Source of the DNA: Hypholoma sublateritium FD-334 SS-4
Taxonomy: Eukaryota; Basidiomycota; Agaricomycetes; Agaricales; Strophariaceae
DNA: 64,000 bases
Direction: 5' to 3'
Assembly (NCBI GenBank): GCA_000827495.1
Contig: KN817602.1
Location: 75,114 to 139,113, forward strand
Each line of letters begins with the position of its first letter. Position 1 is the stretch's first letter. Below are positions 1 to 10,318 of this stretch, one piece after another. The notes beneath the pieces are model-generated. The model saw nothing but the letters and a program-made list of their open reading frames with translations, was not told where the DNA came from and did no database searches. The translations under genes were made by a program, and so were the position numbers.

Positions 1-674
1 ACCTATCTAGATTAGTTGCTGCGTGTCGCATTTGACCGTATTTTTGTCTTCGGCATTGTCCACTGCTTTATAAATCAATCATGATCTCAGCTTATTTTCC
101 CTTAAGCTATCGTTATTTGGATGTATGCGTGTAGGCAATGTCGGTCAACTATGTGTGGCATCTTCGATCTTGTCCTAGATTACACATATGATATGATTAA
201 TGACGCCCTCACGCCTTAGCCTGAGTCATGCTCAGGCCTTTCAATTGACAATTTATAAAGCTGAAAAGTTATTCGTCATTAGTACATGCTGGAATTTTTG
301 TTCATCTTCGGAGGCTGTACGGCATGTAAATCATCCAAGTCATTGTGTGCGTCTGCCGTAATATGTAGTCACGCTATATTTAATGTATAACTGTCAGGTG
401 TACACGGCATAGTAGCGCCGACCGTCCAATTCTGAACTAATCATTAGAATTACATTTCAAATTTGTCTTGTCTCAACTTCCGCAGGCTCGGAGCCCTTAT
501 ATTTCTGCCGATTCCGACAAAATACCAGGCGGTACACAGAAAACGACATTATCAGCTTCAATTTGTAGTCCGCAAAATATTCAAAGCAATCTTGACTCCT
601 TCGAGTTAGGGTGCTTCCGAGTGCGAAAAGACCAGGAGAAGGTCGTAGCAATCGGATTTAGTCATCGAAGGACA
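1..674. other. Left-end intergenic stretch
   Basis: AT-rich sequence in which I see no gene, RNA or repeat. The short open frames here have no codon-level or family support. Confidence 0.5.
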
Positions 675-780
675 TGATAAGGTATCCACACGTGTCCTCG
701 ATGTTGGTGACGTCGCCGCCTGTGACGCCCTTCGCCAGGCGGAGCATTCGATAGTCTCTTTTTAGCGAAAGCCTACTGTT
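675..780 (-). pseudogene. Decayed 5' fragment of the local small-protein family (copy A)
   Basis: On the minus strand a frame reads RMLRLAKGVTGGDVTNIED, clearly related to QMCRLAKGVLGRDFTTMEE of the intact gene ending at 1467. A VGFR motif matching the family N-terminus (IGYRFN) lies just upstream but in another frame, followed by a stop. The frame ends at a TAA soon after MSFDD, and the middle and C-terminal parts of the family are not found downstream. This is therefore a 5' remnant with at least one frameshift and one stop. A TCATGTGAC core at 983-991 sits about 200 bp upstream, as in the intact copies. Confidence 0.6.
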
Positions 781-1116
781 TTATTTGCACCACCATGCCG
801 TACCATGTCAGTCACAGTGAATACAATACTAGATTTTGATTGCAGTTATGAATATTCAACATTAATAATACTAGACTAATGCTCTCAGTTCGAAGTAATC
901 AACTACTCCATTGGAGGCGTGTACTTACATGGTGGCTAAAACTGGCTAAAATGCAACGACAGATAAAATTTCCCAGACCGAAGTCACATGAGATGTGAGT
1001 ATATTGAGAGACACAAATACATCACAGGAGTCATATCATATAGAGGACGTACACCAAAGAGGATGTGCTAGTTGAGTCCAAGCTCCAGAAAATAAAAATA
1101 AAATCCAGATCTTGCG
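781..1116. other. Intergenic, upstream of copy A and downstream of copy B
   Basis: Contains the probable old promoter of copy A (TCATGTGAC core on the minus strand at 983-991) and the 3' flank of copy B. No gene seen. Confidence 0.4.
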
Positions 1117-1467
1117 CTAATACAGCCACTTGCGAAACATCTTCAGATCCTCCACCTCCGAGATTCCGTGGTCCTTGAGCCACGCATTCGCAGTGCGCGC
1201 TCGCGAACTGGCGCGGAAGTGACTGAAGGAGATCTTCTGCCAGCTTTTCGAGCAATAAAAAATAAACAAGATGTTGACCTCGTCTTCCGCGGCGTCCGAC
1301 GGCGGGTTGATGACTTCCAGTGCGTAATAATCGGGGCGCCGCTGGAACGGCTCGTACAAGTGCCCGTAGGCCTCCTCCATGGTCGTGAAGTCCCGCCCCA
1401 AGACGCCTTTCGCCAGGCGGCACATTTGCTCGGCGTTGAAGCGGTATCCGATTGCTTGCAGAGGCAT
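1117..1467 (-). CDS. Small hypothetical protein, local family copy B (116 aa)
   Basis: Function not recognised. The single coding exon gives 116 residues. It shares with the two other intact copies an N-terminal motif (AIGYRFNAEQMCRLAKG, residues about 5-21), a central hydrophobic strand (VNILFIF) and a charged C-terminal part ending in a conserved L/Y-rich tail (KWLY). There is no signal peptide or membrane helix, so it is probably a soluble cytoplasmic or nuclear protein. The ATG directly follows a probable 5'UTR intron (1468-1535, donor GTCAGT, acceptor CTAG). The motif GTCATGTGACGGTTGGC lies upstream at 1614-1630 next to an AT-rich TATA-like site. Neighbours are decayed copies A and C, inverted copy D and copy E. 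Three diverged but intact frames argue for a real, selected gene; the function is open. Confidence 0.7.
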   Translation of the reverse strand: MPLQAIGYRFNAEQMCRLAKGVLGRDFTTMEEAYGHLYEPFQRRPDYYALEVINPPSDAAEDEVNILFIFYCSKSWQKISFSHFRASSRARTANAWLKDHGISEVEDLKMFRKWLY

Positions 1468-1535
1468 CTAGTCGGAGAGTCAGCGCCGTGTTGAAATTTG
1501 AAGACAGAAAGAAGTTGAGTGCGACGTGAACTGAC
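1468..1535 (-). other. 5'UTR intron of copy B
   Basis: Donor GTCAGT and acceptor CTAG. The acceptor abuts the start codon, the same arrangement as in copy D. Confidence 0.5.
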
Positions 1536-1613
1536 CTTATGTTAAGTGATGTGATTCTATGAAGTGCAGAGTGCGGTTGGAGAAAAGGTATATGATCGAC
1601 GAACAGTATAAAT

Positions 1614-1630
1614 GCCAACCGTCACATGAC
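1614..1630 (-). promoter_or_regulatory. Shared upstream motif of copy B
   Basis: Minus strand reads GTCATGTGACGGTTGGC. It differs at one of 17 positions from the element upstream of copy E and matches the one upstream of copy D over its first part. It contains a CATGTG E-box of the bHLH/Cbf1 type. TATAAAT (plus strand) adjoins it at 1607-1613. Confidence 0.5.
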
Positions 1631-1649
1631 GCACACGGTCCCGATGTGG

Positions 1650-1845
1650 CAATTGTTTACCCGTTTTTGTGCCACCGCCGGTGTCGCCATCAAATGAACC
1701 GTTCATTTCACTGTCTCTTATAGCGCAGTAATCGGGGCTGTTTTCGAATAGAAAGGAGACGCTTCCGTACGCGTCCGGTACGTTCGTGAAGTCGAGTCCG
1801 TTGTTGGCGATGCGACAGGAATAAGAATAGCGCCCTCCATGAACG
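1650..1845 (-). pseudogene. Decayed fragment of the small-protein family (copy C)
   Basis: The minus frame reads SCRIANNGLDFTNVPDAYGS and then ENSPDYCAI, aligning with MCRLAKGVLGRDFTTMEEAYG and RRPDYYAL of copy B. Only this N-terminal third is recognisable: the GYRFN motif is degraded to GRYSYS and nothing resembling the VNILFIF strand or the C-terminus follows. It lies between B and D and points away from D. Probably non-functional. Confidence 0.5.
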
Positions 1846-1920
1846 TGGGTATCCTTAATTGAGACAGGCATACCCCGAGGACGAGAACTTGTGTGGGTGA
1901 TAGCTCATGTGGCCCTTGCC

Positions 1921-1934
1921 GTCATGTGATGGCT
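1921..1934 (+). promoter_or_regulatory. Shared upstream motif of copy D
   Basis: GTCATGTGATGGCT on the plus strand, about 215 bp before the ATG of copy D and in the same orientation relative to the gene as in B and E. A second half-match (CTCATGTGG) lies a few bases upstream. Confidence 0.45.
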
Positions 1935-2064
1935 CATACACATCGGTGGCATCGGTCGCGAGGACTCCTTCAATCACTCGTCCATACTGCCACAAAGCCC
2001 CTTCAGATTTTCTGTGAACCCCCTGCTCGCCGTGCTTCGCCATATCAGTCAAGTCAAATCCAAC

Positions 2065-2147
2065 GTAAGTTCCTTCAACACACCCGCATTCCCAGCCAAT
2101 CCACGCATTCTTGCATATTACTGACCATACTCAACTCTGCCACTCAG
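2065..2147 (+). other. 5'UTR intron of copy D
   Basis: GTAAGT donor, TACTGAC branch-like site and CACTCAG acceptor, ending immediately before the ATG as in copy B. Confidence 0.55.
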
Positions 2148-2504
2148 ATGGCCCAAGTCATTGGATATCGCTTCAACGCCGCAAATCTCTGTCGCCTCGC
2201 CAAGGGCATGGTTGGCGAGGACTGTACCATGTTCTTAGAGGCTCTTGGCGTCATTCTCTACCATTTTGAAGACCGGCCGGATGGATTTAGGATCGAGGTG
2301 ATTCCTGTGTCACCCAGCGACCCCGCGGCCCCGGGCGAAGAAGTGAACGTCATCTTCATCATCTGGGCATCTTCGCGGATGAAGCCGATCTCGTTCAAGA
2401 AGCTCAGAAGGCACCCGCGCATGCAAGAAGCAAAGGACTTTCTCAGGGGACAAGGAATCACGGAGATTGATGAGTGGAAGCTTGTTCGAACATATTTAGA
2501 TTGA
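2148..2504 (+). CDS. Small hypothetical protein, local family copy D (118 aa)
   Basis: Inverted paralogue of copies B and E with unknown function. Residues 2-20 carry VIGYRFNAANLCRLAKG, followed by the hydrophobic strand VNVIFIIW and a basic/charged C-terminal half (FLRGQGITEIDEW). I start at 2148 because the family N-terminus begins here and a good 5'UTR intron (2065-2147, donor GTAAGT, TACTGAC branch-like site, acceptor CACTCAG) ends directly before this ATG. The longer open frame starting at 1893 would read through that intron. No signal peptide or membrane helix. Its promoter region contains GTCATGTGATGGCT. The frame is intact, so the gene is probably expressed. Confidence 0.72.
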   Translation: MAQVIGYRFNAANLCRLAKGMVGEDCTMFLEALGVILYHFEDRPDGFRIEVIPVSPSDPAAPGEEVNVIFIIWASSRMKPISFKKLRRHPRMQEAKDFLRGQGITEIDEWKLVRTYLD

Positions 2505-3032
2505 TAGCGGCTCAGTCTACTACTTACGTTCCTTTCGATAATGTACCTTTACATACTAATTCATACCGTCCATCGTGTGTCAAGCTAAACAAGACACTAC
2601 TTCCACTTCCAAGCACCGAGTAAGGTATGCAGAATCCTCGAAATCCAGGTTTGCCGGCACTCGTACCGCCAACCCGCGGTTGCCTCCGCGGCAGTGTACC
2701 CACCCCACTGACTTCTCGACCTTGTCTTTGTTCTGCCGGCCTTCCTCTCGCGCACTGCTCGCTGACATGGCGGCGACGCATATATGGCCGGTTAAGCAAA
2801 ATTATTAACCAAGGCATGTACTTAATATATAGTTGGACAGAAATATAATAGCATGACCGAGTAGTAATTTCAACAACGTATAATATGGCGAGCGGGGAAT
2901 ACTATAATTAATTCGGTAATACGGTCTTTAGGATTAGAAAGACGCAGAGGTACAGGTACAGAGTAGAATGGCGATGGCAGTGGCAAAGAGTGGGACGTCA
3001 AGCTCAAGAGTCACGGAGACCCCACACCCATG
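2505..3032. other. Intergenic between copies D and E
   Basis: Convergent 3' flanks of D (plus) and E (minus). No gene or repeat is supported. Confidence 0.4.
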
Positions 3033-3383
3033 CTATCTTAAATAGATCCTGGAGAGCCGCATATCGTCGGTCTCCGCGAGCCCGCGCTCCCTCAGCCACT
3101 CCTTCGCGCGCGCCGTCCGCAAACGTCCACGCAGGCGCTCCAGCGAGAGCGGCTCCACCTGCGGCGCCGAGAAGATTACAAATAGTATGTTGACCGGGTC
3201 TCCGGAGGGGTTCTCGCCCGGCGCGGGGATGGTGCGCAAGCAGTAGTCCGGGATGTCGTCGAAGATGTCCCAGAGCAAGCCGTACGCGTGCAAGATGTTC
3301 GTCTTCTCGATCCCTGTCATACATTTGGCGAGGCGGCACATCTGGTCGCCGTTGAGGCGGTACCCGACGGCTTGGAAGACCAT
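3033..3383 (-). CDS. Small hypothetical protein, local family copy E (116 aa)
   Basis: Third intact member, the same length as copy B. Starting from the ATG at 3383 it reads MVFQAVGYRLNGDQMCRLAK, then the strand VNILFVIF and a C-terminal half rich in Arg and Leu (ERLRGRLRTARAKEWLRERG). An upstream in-frame ATG at 3410 would add nine residues not shared by the other copies, so I prefer 3383. A 5'UTR intron with donor GTAAGC near 3445 and a CTCAG acceptor is likely. The 17-bp element lies at 3599-3615 with TATAAAT alongside. GC content and codon use are higher than in D, so divergence is old. Function unknown. Confidence 0.7.
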   Translation of the reverse strand: MVFQAVGYRLNGDQMCRLAKCMTGIEKTNILHAYGLLWDIFDDIPDYCLRTIPAPGENPSGDPVNILFVIFSAPQVEPLSLERLRGRLRTARAKEWLRERGLAETDDMRLSRIYLR

Positions 3384-3598
3384 GAAGTCGAAGAACGGTG
3401 GATTGAGCAAACTGAGCTGAGCGCAGGATTTGGTCGCTTACTGGTGGGAGTTGGTGGGGGTCCTGAGAAAGTATCAAGGGATAGACTCTGTGAATTTGGT
3501 ATAGCCTTTTGTGCGACGGCGGTTTGACGACGGTTCGAGGATGAAGGTGGTTGTGCCAGGTGCCGCCGCCGAAATTGTACCATGCCTATAAATAGTTG

Positions 3599-3615
3599 GC
3601 CAACCATCACATGAC
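3599..3615 (-). promoter_or_regulatory. Shared upstream motif of copy E
   Basis: Minus strand GTCATGTGATGGTTGGC, identical to the copy B element at 16 of 17 positions. It lies about 216 bp upstream of the ATG, with TATAAAT on the plus strand at 3587-3593 between it and the gene. Confidence 0.5.
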
Positions 3616-3639
3616 CGTACCGAGACGCGATGGGTGCGC

Positions 3640-4745
3640 GACGCGCGTCCTGCGGCCTTCATTCCGACACTAAGTACTGCTAAGTACTATTCCCCCACTG
3701 TTTTCGACGCTCCCGTCCACGGCGCGCACATATCCACCCCCACGCTAAAATTCCACGCGCACATGTACCAAGCGGATGGCCGCTTCCTCGACGTAAACCA
3801 GTGGCCGCCCCCACGACGGCGAGTCGGAGAGCTTCCGCCCTACCGCGCACGCCGTCCCCCTCCCCCCTTCTGTACATAGATATTGGGCTCGCCGAACGCC
3901 GCACGCACATGCCCCGCCTCACTCCCTTCGCCCGCGCGGTGTCCCCGCCTTCCCCTGCTTGCTCCGCGCGCACTTCCCCCGCTCCGCGGAGCCGACCAGG
4001 CCCTCTCTTGGCTTTGTCGCCCGCAGCCGCCGGTGTCGACCGCCTTTCGCTCGATAATTGCTCACAGCGCGCATATATCCAGGCCCGTGGCACCGCGCGC
4101 TCCCGACGCGTGCATGCTCCGCGTACGCCGCGAAATTGCCACGGCGCGCGCTTACATGTGCACGCACCGACCTCTGCATGCCTGCATGGCGGCTGGCGCG
4201 TGCTGCGCGCCCAGGTGCATGACAATGGTTGTCTGGATGTACGCCTGCGGCCTGCGCCATGCCTGCAGCTGCACTCGAAGGACCTTACGCTGTCGACGAT
4301 GCGCTGCGCGATCAGAACGGTCGTACCGAGGGACGCCGGTGTGCGTAGCGCGATTCTGCACAGTGGCTGGGTGCGGGCCCTGTCATTGCGATGTGCGGAG
4401 AGCTGGAACTCAGGCTTGAATCTGGAGAGCAGTGCATGGAGCTGTGCTTTCGCGGCGGTCCTTTGGATGTGAACATCTCGTTGCTATTAATTGATGACTT
4501 TACATAACTGTCCAGACCACAATTCGGCATATGAAAGTTCGAAGAGGTGTATATGTAGTAAGTACGACTTTGGCAAAATTGGCCGCGCAACGTTGATTGC
4601 TGGATGCGAACACAGCTTTGTTCTGTTTTCGACCCTCAGAGCCGCTTTCCACTGATTTTCCGCCGAAAGTACTACTATGATTAGATTTTCCCGTTCTGGG
4701 CAGCCTTCAAAGCTTGTTGTCTTTCCTATAGACAATAGAATAGAT
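3640..4745. other. CpG-rich block without a convincing gene
   Basis: From about 3660 to 4470 the sequence is strongly C/G- and CpG-rich with several ACGCG, GCGCGC and GCATGC words. It opens long frames on both strands (up to 223 codons). None shows a recognisable domain, consistent splice sites or plausible composition: they are Arg/Ala/Cys-rich in all frames. 4480-4745 is AT-rich 3' flank of the kinase gene. I see no supported gene. Confidence 0.45.
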
Positions 4746-6204
4746 TTAGTAGTAGTAGATCACTGTCAGAAGGCTGCTACGCACTCGTTCCACCACATCT
4801 AGCTGATATCGCCTTCTCCGCCATGCGTTCATGTCACATGGGAAAGGACCGCGACGCGCCTCATTCCAGAATCCCAGCCGGAGGTACCGGGACAGAAATA
4901 TGTCTGGCGAGCCCGCAGGGCGTGGGAGGTCGCACGCGCCGTTCAGGATCCCGCGTAGCTCGACGCCGCCCAGAAAGCACGCGAACAGATCAGGATTTCG
5001 GTTGTGCAATTCGGTGCGGAAAAGCGCCCGCAGCTCTGCGTCGCCACTCACATCGTCCTCAAAATTCTCTGGGTCTACGTCGGAGGTTAGGAATCGCTGA
5101 CGGTCCTCCCGGAACCACCCCACGCCGGCCATGCACGCCCACAGCGGGCGGAATGCGGCAGCCTCCCAGTCAATCAGGCCGGTGACTGCCCCGGACTTCG
5201 GGTCGACGAGGATATTTGCCCCATGTAAGTCACCATGCGAGAAGAAGAATTTCTCGGCGTCCACGGAAGGCCCAAGAAATGGGGAGTTTGGGTACAGATT
5301 CTGGACGTGAAGGAACAGCTCTACACACATCTCGCTAGCGGGAGGGTCATCGTCGGATCGGGTGGTTGGGCTGCCGTTGAACGCGAGAAGTTTGACATAG
5401 TCTTCTGAAGTGGACACGGGCATCGTCTGCGCCGGGGGTGGGACCGCCAGTTTAAACTGCAGGAGGTTTATGTCGTTCAGCGGGCCAAGGCGATAGCCGT
5501 CATCCAGACGATGGGCACAGAGATTGTTCATTGAGCGCAGTAGCTCTTTGGGCGGTAAGTTCCACCGCAGAGACCGGGAGCACCGTTTCGACGCGAAAGT
5601 TGACGGCCCGAAGTCCCCAGTGCTGTGATAAATGCTGCCACAGCCGTCTGCCCGGAGTTTAGACAGCTGATCGTGGAGATCGACTAGATCATGAGCCAGC
5701 CTGCGCAGGTGCGCCGGCTGCAGGGTGGGCAATGCGTCGTCCATCATCATGCCCGGCATATGCTCCATGATAATCCACTCGACGCCGACCGGATTACGCG
5801 CGTCCGAACAATACGAGTAAATTTCTGGAACTGGTAGAGCAGTCTTGCCTTACATGTGTAATGCATCAGCTCATATTCGAGGAAAGAAAGCTATGATGTG
5901 ACATACTGCGCACGAAGTCCATAGCGGCTACCTCTGCCTCGGTCTTGAACATTGGCTTTACTGGTGCAACCAAACGAGCGACGACAGAGCGCGACGGGAG
6001 CTGGAAAGCGTACACCCGCGCGTAGCCCTCATCGTCGTCCTCTTCTTCCATAGGGTTAAGTACCACAGGCGGGCCGCACTGCGCCCGCGGGACGTGGAAG
6101 ATATCGCAGACTATGGTCTGCAGCGCGACAAGGTCTACACCGACGCCGGTCCAGGGGTTGTCCACGCCTATCCAGTCAAGGGAGAAGGGCTCGTTAGATC
6201 TCAT
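4746..6204 (-). CDS. APH-family (aminoglycoside phosphotransferase-like) kinase
   Basis: A two-exon gene: exon 1 6204-5907, intron 5849-5906 (donor GTATGT), exon 2 5848-4746, 466 residues. The splice joins the codons for FVR to SKTALPVPEIYSY, a typical APH N-lobe sequence. Exon 2 carries the catalytic loop SHGDLHGANILVD (Brenner motif, around residue 290) and the metal-binding GLIDWEAA (DFG equivalent). These are the hallmarks of fungal phosphotransferases related to APH, choline kinase and fructosamine kinase. The natural substrate of fungal members is generally unknown and resistance should not be assumed. The length is usual for the fungal family and all key residues are present. The start at MRSNEPF is inferred from the last in-frame ATG region; an upstream exon cannot be excluded. 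Confidence 0.85.
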
Positions 6205-6981
6205 TCTGGCGTGCTGCTGGAGGGAGACAGAGGAATGGGACAGGCTGTAGCATAAGCGGTTGGGAAAAGTCCGCACCGAAACGGCCCTGCTAGTACCACC
6301 GAAAAAAAAGATCGAACGTCCGAACGTTGCTGACCATGACCGCTTACTAACGCCGTTCGCAGCATTTTCTCCTTGAGAATGGCATGCGACGCCTGGCTTG
6401 CCTCGGGTCCAACCCTGGAATAATGTAAGCGATAAGAAATTGACGGAAAAATGCAAAGACAGACTGGTTTACATGTCACATTCGGTTCAAAAAAACGCAT
6501 TCAGGTAGCGATTTCGACATTTCCGCAAAGTACAAGGGCTACAAGACACTTGAAGGGGCATAACCTATGTTATGTATTTGAGATTACCGATAAAAATAGT
6601 GATTGAAATAACATACCTGAGTCGCAAATGATCATCGCCGAGTCAGTATTTGAACAACGAGTTTAGCAATTACTTACAAGCTCGGGAGCGTTGCCAGTGC
6701 AGACAACGGCGAAGTTGGAATGCATGAGGGCGCCCATGAGTAGAACATTGTCGAGTGAATGATCAAGACCGTGGCCAATTAGTTTCAGCGAGTCGAGATT
6801 CAAGCAGGCCGGCAGGAAGGATAGAATCAAGAATTAGTCTAGAGAGGGAGAACCTAGTGACAGATGCTGAAGCGGTAACTCATAGAGGGATTGTATCTGA
6901 GCAGTACCAGACCTCATCCGTGAAGGGTGTTCCAAGGTATTTCATTGCTATTAATAATAACTCGTACGGCAAAGGTTTGAT
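6205..6981. other. Intergenic with an orphan exon-like piece
   Basis: Mostly non-coding promoter of the kinase gene and 3' flank of the Ohr gene. On the minus strand at about 6678-6800 a frame reads HGLDHSLDNVLLMGALMHSN and on to CTGNAPEL, followed by a good donor (GTAAGT, 6677-6672). It looks like a coding exon but I cannot attach it to a start, a stop or a family, so it may be a relic. Confidence 0.35.
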
Positions 6982-7645
6982 TTAGGCGGTTGTAACTTTC
7001 ACCACAGCTCCCTGGCTCAAAGCACGGCTGTATGGGCAGAACTAGAGCCGTGTTAGTACAGATACACTCATGTGCTTTAGGGTCCACTTACAGCGTGTCC
7101 TGCCTGCAGGAGCTCATCGTCGATACCCTTTACCTTGATGTCGACGGCGAGGCCGAATCCTGGAAGCTCGTTGGGCACGCCGATGTGCACGCTGACATCG
7201 ACGATGGCATTCTTGGCCATTTCCTCTTTGCCCAGCTTCTTCGATACAGCCTGGATGGCACCAAGAAGGCAAGCTGGAACAACGGCGTGCGTCAGGGCCC
7301 AAACAGCAGGCTGGCACGTTGACGCTCACCGGAATACCCCATAGCGAAAAGCTGCTCGGGGTTCTCGCCCTGACCAGTGCCGCCGAGCTCTTTGGGCAGT
7401 GCCAAGTTGAGGTCGAGTCCGTTCGACGATACGGCGCCATTGCGGCCGGCACCTTGGGCAGTTGCAGTTGCCGTGTACTGCTCGAAAAGTCAGAATCTGC
7501 GCTGCGTACTATAGCGAGATTGATGTCCGACCTTGACGTCTTTCAAAGTGATAATGTTTCTCGTGCTGATGCGGCTGAACGCGTTTATGGGCGCTGCAGC
7601 CCTAACGGACGACGCGAGGAGAGTGCGAGTGGCGGGTTGGAACAT
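6982..7645 (-). CDS. OsmC/Ohr-family organic hydroperoxide reductase, mitochondrial-type
   Basis: Four exons (7645-7532, 7477-7330, 7273-7092, 7041-6982) encode 167 residues with introns of 54, 56 and 50 bp. The N-terminus, [19 protein letters not shown] and so on, is rich in Arg, Ser and Ala without acids, typical of a mitochondrial presequence. The Ohr fold follows: [14 protein letters not shown], then [19 protein letters not shown] with the peroxidatic Cys, then the C-terminal FCPYSRA with the resolving Cys. In the family these two cysteines reduce organic hydroperoxides using lipoyl-dithiol donors, which fits a mitochondrial location. All catalytic residues are present. The family is mainly bacterial, with copies in many fungi. 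It lies 335 bp from the wax-synthase-like gene, which is divergent. Confidence 0.9.
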
Positions 7646-7979
7646 GGTGGTGTGAGGGAGAGGAGTGCAATTGACGACGAGCGCCTGACGCGTGCCCACG
7701 CGTCCATGTGGACTGCTTGCACAAGTGCGTCATCATGCACATGCATCAATTATTTAAATTCGCAAGCGGCGCAGACCCATCTTGTCCTGAAGCGACGACA
7801 ATCCCTACCTCGAATTTCTGCTCAGTGCATACACTACCGCCATTGAAAAACGCATTACCACCTTATTGTTGATTTTGTCTTGACTTGACTAAACCCGAAA
7901 CACACGCCACCGTGGCCTGCGCCGTTGCTGCTGTCACAATGGTTTACGGCCTGTTTACGATCCTGCATGTTCCATCACC

Positions 7980-9268
7980 ATGAGCTCGAAACTCAACCTT
8001 CATGTGGGCGTGTGGCTCTTGGTGGAAGCACTCTCTATCCTCTCATACACCGTTAAATCTTCTAGACTTCGGCTCTCGTTATTCGTGGGGATTGTCGCGA
8101 CATGCACTTACGGCCTGATGTGCACCACGACGGATTTCAGACGCTATGGGATGGGGGTCAGGGGGATTAGCTCTAGGTTTCCCATGATCGTGCTGTTCGT
8201 TTCAAGTAATATCTTGCTTTGCGACCCGCATAAGGATCTTCGACGAGTAGGGCAGAAAGGGAGCATACACGATGCGCCATTCCTTTCGCGTCTCTGGTGG
8301 GGTCTGCTTACCTGGTCGAATCCACGCGGCATAAATTACGCCCACGAACCGACGCCAGCTTTGCCTCCGAGGCCCCGACAGACCACTAGAACAATGTTCG
8401 TGGTGGCACAACTCAAATCTATAATATGGTACTTCTTGCCCTTTGACATCCTCGGCATCATAAACCGCGCGAACCCCTACTATACCAAAGATACCCCTAT
8501 TGTCGCAGGTTTCCAGCACTTATGGTGGCTCGCTGGATTCGGATTTGGGGCCATGATTTACACGCTCACGTCAATACAATACAAAATCCTCGCCATTATA
8601 TTGGTCGTGCTTCGAATCTCGAATCCTCGCGAATGTCCAGATTTCTATGACTCGCCCTTCGATGCATATACAGTCTGCCGTATGTGGAGGTAATTCTTTC
8701 TGACAATCAACTGGTAATCTCATTCTAATTCCCCTATGCTCACAGTAAATCCTGGCACCATATTGAGCAGGGTACGCGAGTCCGACTTTTTTGAACATCC
8801 GTCTTTATCCACGAGTTAAGCTGACGATTTATTTGTTAGGGCTGCATTTCGCATGCAGAACACGTCGCTAACTACTTTCAGCTCCCTCCGATCAACAAAA
8901 CGACTATAGCACTCAAGTTGTTCATTAGTTTCCTCCTCTCGGGTATGATCCACTGGATTAGCGAAGCCGTGCCAATGCAAAGCCTCTCGGAATCGATCGG
9001 AACCCTCGGGTTCTTCCTGTTGCAGGTAGTAGCAATCTTGGCGGAGGAGCTCATCATGGAACACGCGCGGCGGCGTGGTATGACGAAACGCACTCACTTG
9101 ACGAAGGCTATAGGTTTTTTGTGGGTGTTTTAGTGGCTAAATTTTAGCCTTCCTTATTGGACCGTTCCGGGGTACAAAGGCGGATGGACGGAGGAATTTC
9201 CTGACTTCAGCATCATTCTGGGACTTTGGAAAGGGGAGTGGTATCCCTGCAATAAATCGACAAGATGA
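7980..9268 (+). pseudogene. Wax-synthase-like MBOAT acyltransferase with a premature stop
   Basis: Exons 7980-8689, 8746-8771 and 8859 onward give a multi-pass membrane protein of the fungal wax synthase domain family (membrane-bound O-acyltransferases, some found in terpenoid clusters). Seen: N-terminal hydrophobic helices, WWGLLTWSNPRGINY, the core RMWSKSWHHIEQ, then the active-site-type segment FLLSGMIHW with its His. In the last exon a TAG at 9131-9133 interrupts the frame at GFLWVF*WLNFSLPYW. The downstream 45 codons continue in the same frame with typical family sequence to a TGA at 9266-9268. Read through, the length (about 381 residues) is normal. So this is either a recent nonsense allele or pseudogene, or a base error. 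The catalytic His precedes the stop, but the last membrane segment would be lost. Confidence 0.75.
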
Positions 9269-9501
9269 GTACCCTGTCCTGTTGGGTGAATACCAGAAAG
9301 AATGCGTCATATTTGCATACAGTTAATCTAGTAACCCAGTACGCGTAAATCTGGACGAAACTAACAAGCAGGTGAGAGGGATGGTGGGTGGAACATGAAA
9401 ACATTTCTCCGTAACCATCTTCTGACAAAAGACAAGTATATAGCAAAGGCAAAATATCACATCACCCTGCGGACATCATCGCTCACAATAGAAATGCTTT
9501 T

Positions 9502-10029
9502 TCATAGCCCCACTAGGTTCAGTGACGATGTTCCCAAATTCACCCTCTGAGTTTCATGCTCGCCGCCATGTTGAGCGCCGGCGCGCCGCCATCGGCTCAG
9601 AAGCCGCTTCACTTTCGTATACATCGGGCTCTTCCACTTTACTGGGACTGGTGGATGATCGGGCTCAAGCGTCGTGGTCATGGGTGTATCGGCATGGATA
9701 TCAGAGTTGCTGGATGTTTCGGGGTGGGTGTGCACTCTGGTGCCTTGTGAGGACAGGGCCAATAATTCAGTTTCGGCTCTTTCCCCGTCGTCATAATCGG
9801 TACCGGACGTATGTGGCTCTGGCATCGAAAACATTGTAAGATGCGGAACATGCAAAGTGGAATCCAGCTGAGGGACGGTGGGTGGATTTATGCATTCTCC
9901 GTTGTAACTTGTCGGGCGGTGCTCTTGGACACTCGTTGGAGATACACTCCGAGCCGAATACGAGGGACTATAACCATTATATTCCCGCTCCCAATTTTCG
10001 AAAAAATGATCACCACCGTTCGCTCCCAT
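9502..10029 (-). CDS. Hypothetical Ser/Thr/Pro-rich protein (175 aa)
   Basis: One open frame of 175 residues starting MGANGGDHFFENWEREYNGY, rich in Ser, Thr, Pro and His with no recognised domain. A basic stretch near the C-terminus (KVKRLLSRWRRAG) could be a nuclear-localisation or membrane-proximal segment. No signal peptide. Composition is like the disordered tails of fungal membrane or signalling proteins, so this may be the 3' exon of a longer gene whose first exons I do not see. It lies between the wax-synthase-like gene and the minisatellite upstream of RSE1. Support comes only from open-frame length and plausible codon use. Confidence 0.4.
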   Translation of the reverse strand: MGANGGDHFFENWEREYNGYSPSYSARSVSPTSVQEHRPTSYNGECINPPTVPQLDSTLHVPHLTMFSMPEPHTSGTDYDDGERAETELLALSSQGTRVHTHPETSSNSDIHADTPMTTTLEPDHPPVPVKWKSPMYTKVKRLLSRWRRAGAQHGGEHETQRVNLGTSSLNLVGL

Positions 10030-10130
10030 TGGCGCTGAAAGCGTTCAAAAAGCGTTTGGAAAGCGCCTAGTACCTCCTAGTACCTACTCGACCGGTGTTA
10101 GCCCTGGGGTTAAATAAGTGTCAATAACGA

Positions 10131-10238
10131 TTATTTAAGTCCTTATTAAACACTTTATTTAAGCCTTTATTAAACCCTTTATTTAAGCCTTTATTAAACC
10201 TTTTACTAAACCCTTGACTAAACCCTTTACTAAACCGC
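10131..10238. repeat. 12-bp minisatellite, nine units
   Basis: Nine consecutive 12-bp units. The first six alternate between TTATTTAAGYCY-like and TTATTAAACMYT-like units, making three 24-bp dimers; the last three are TTACTAAACCCT-like. The array ends about 80 bp before the RSE1 start codon, in a region that must hold its promoter. The AAACCCT words recall telomere repeats, but the unit is 12 bp and AT-rich, so I do not call it telomeric. Confidence 0.85.
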
Positions 10239-10318
10239 TTCGTGAAGTCTTCCCTCAATCCGAGTCCTCCCCTACTTCTGCTTTGGCCAATCTTTGCTGA
10301 TTGGTGAAAATATCGGAG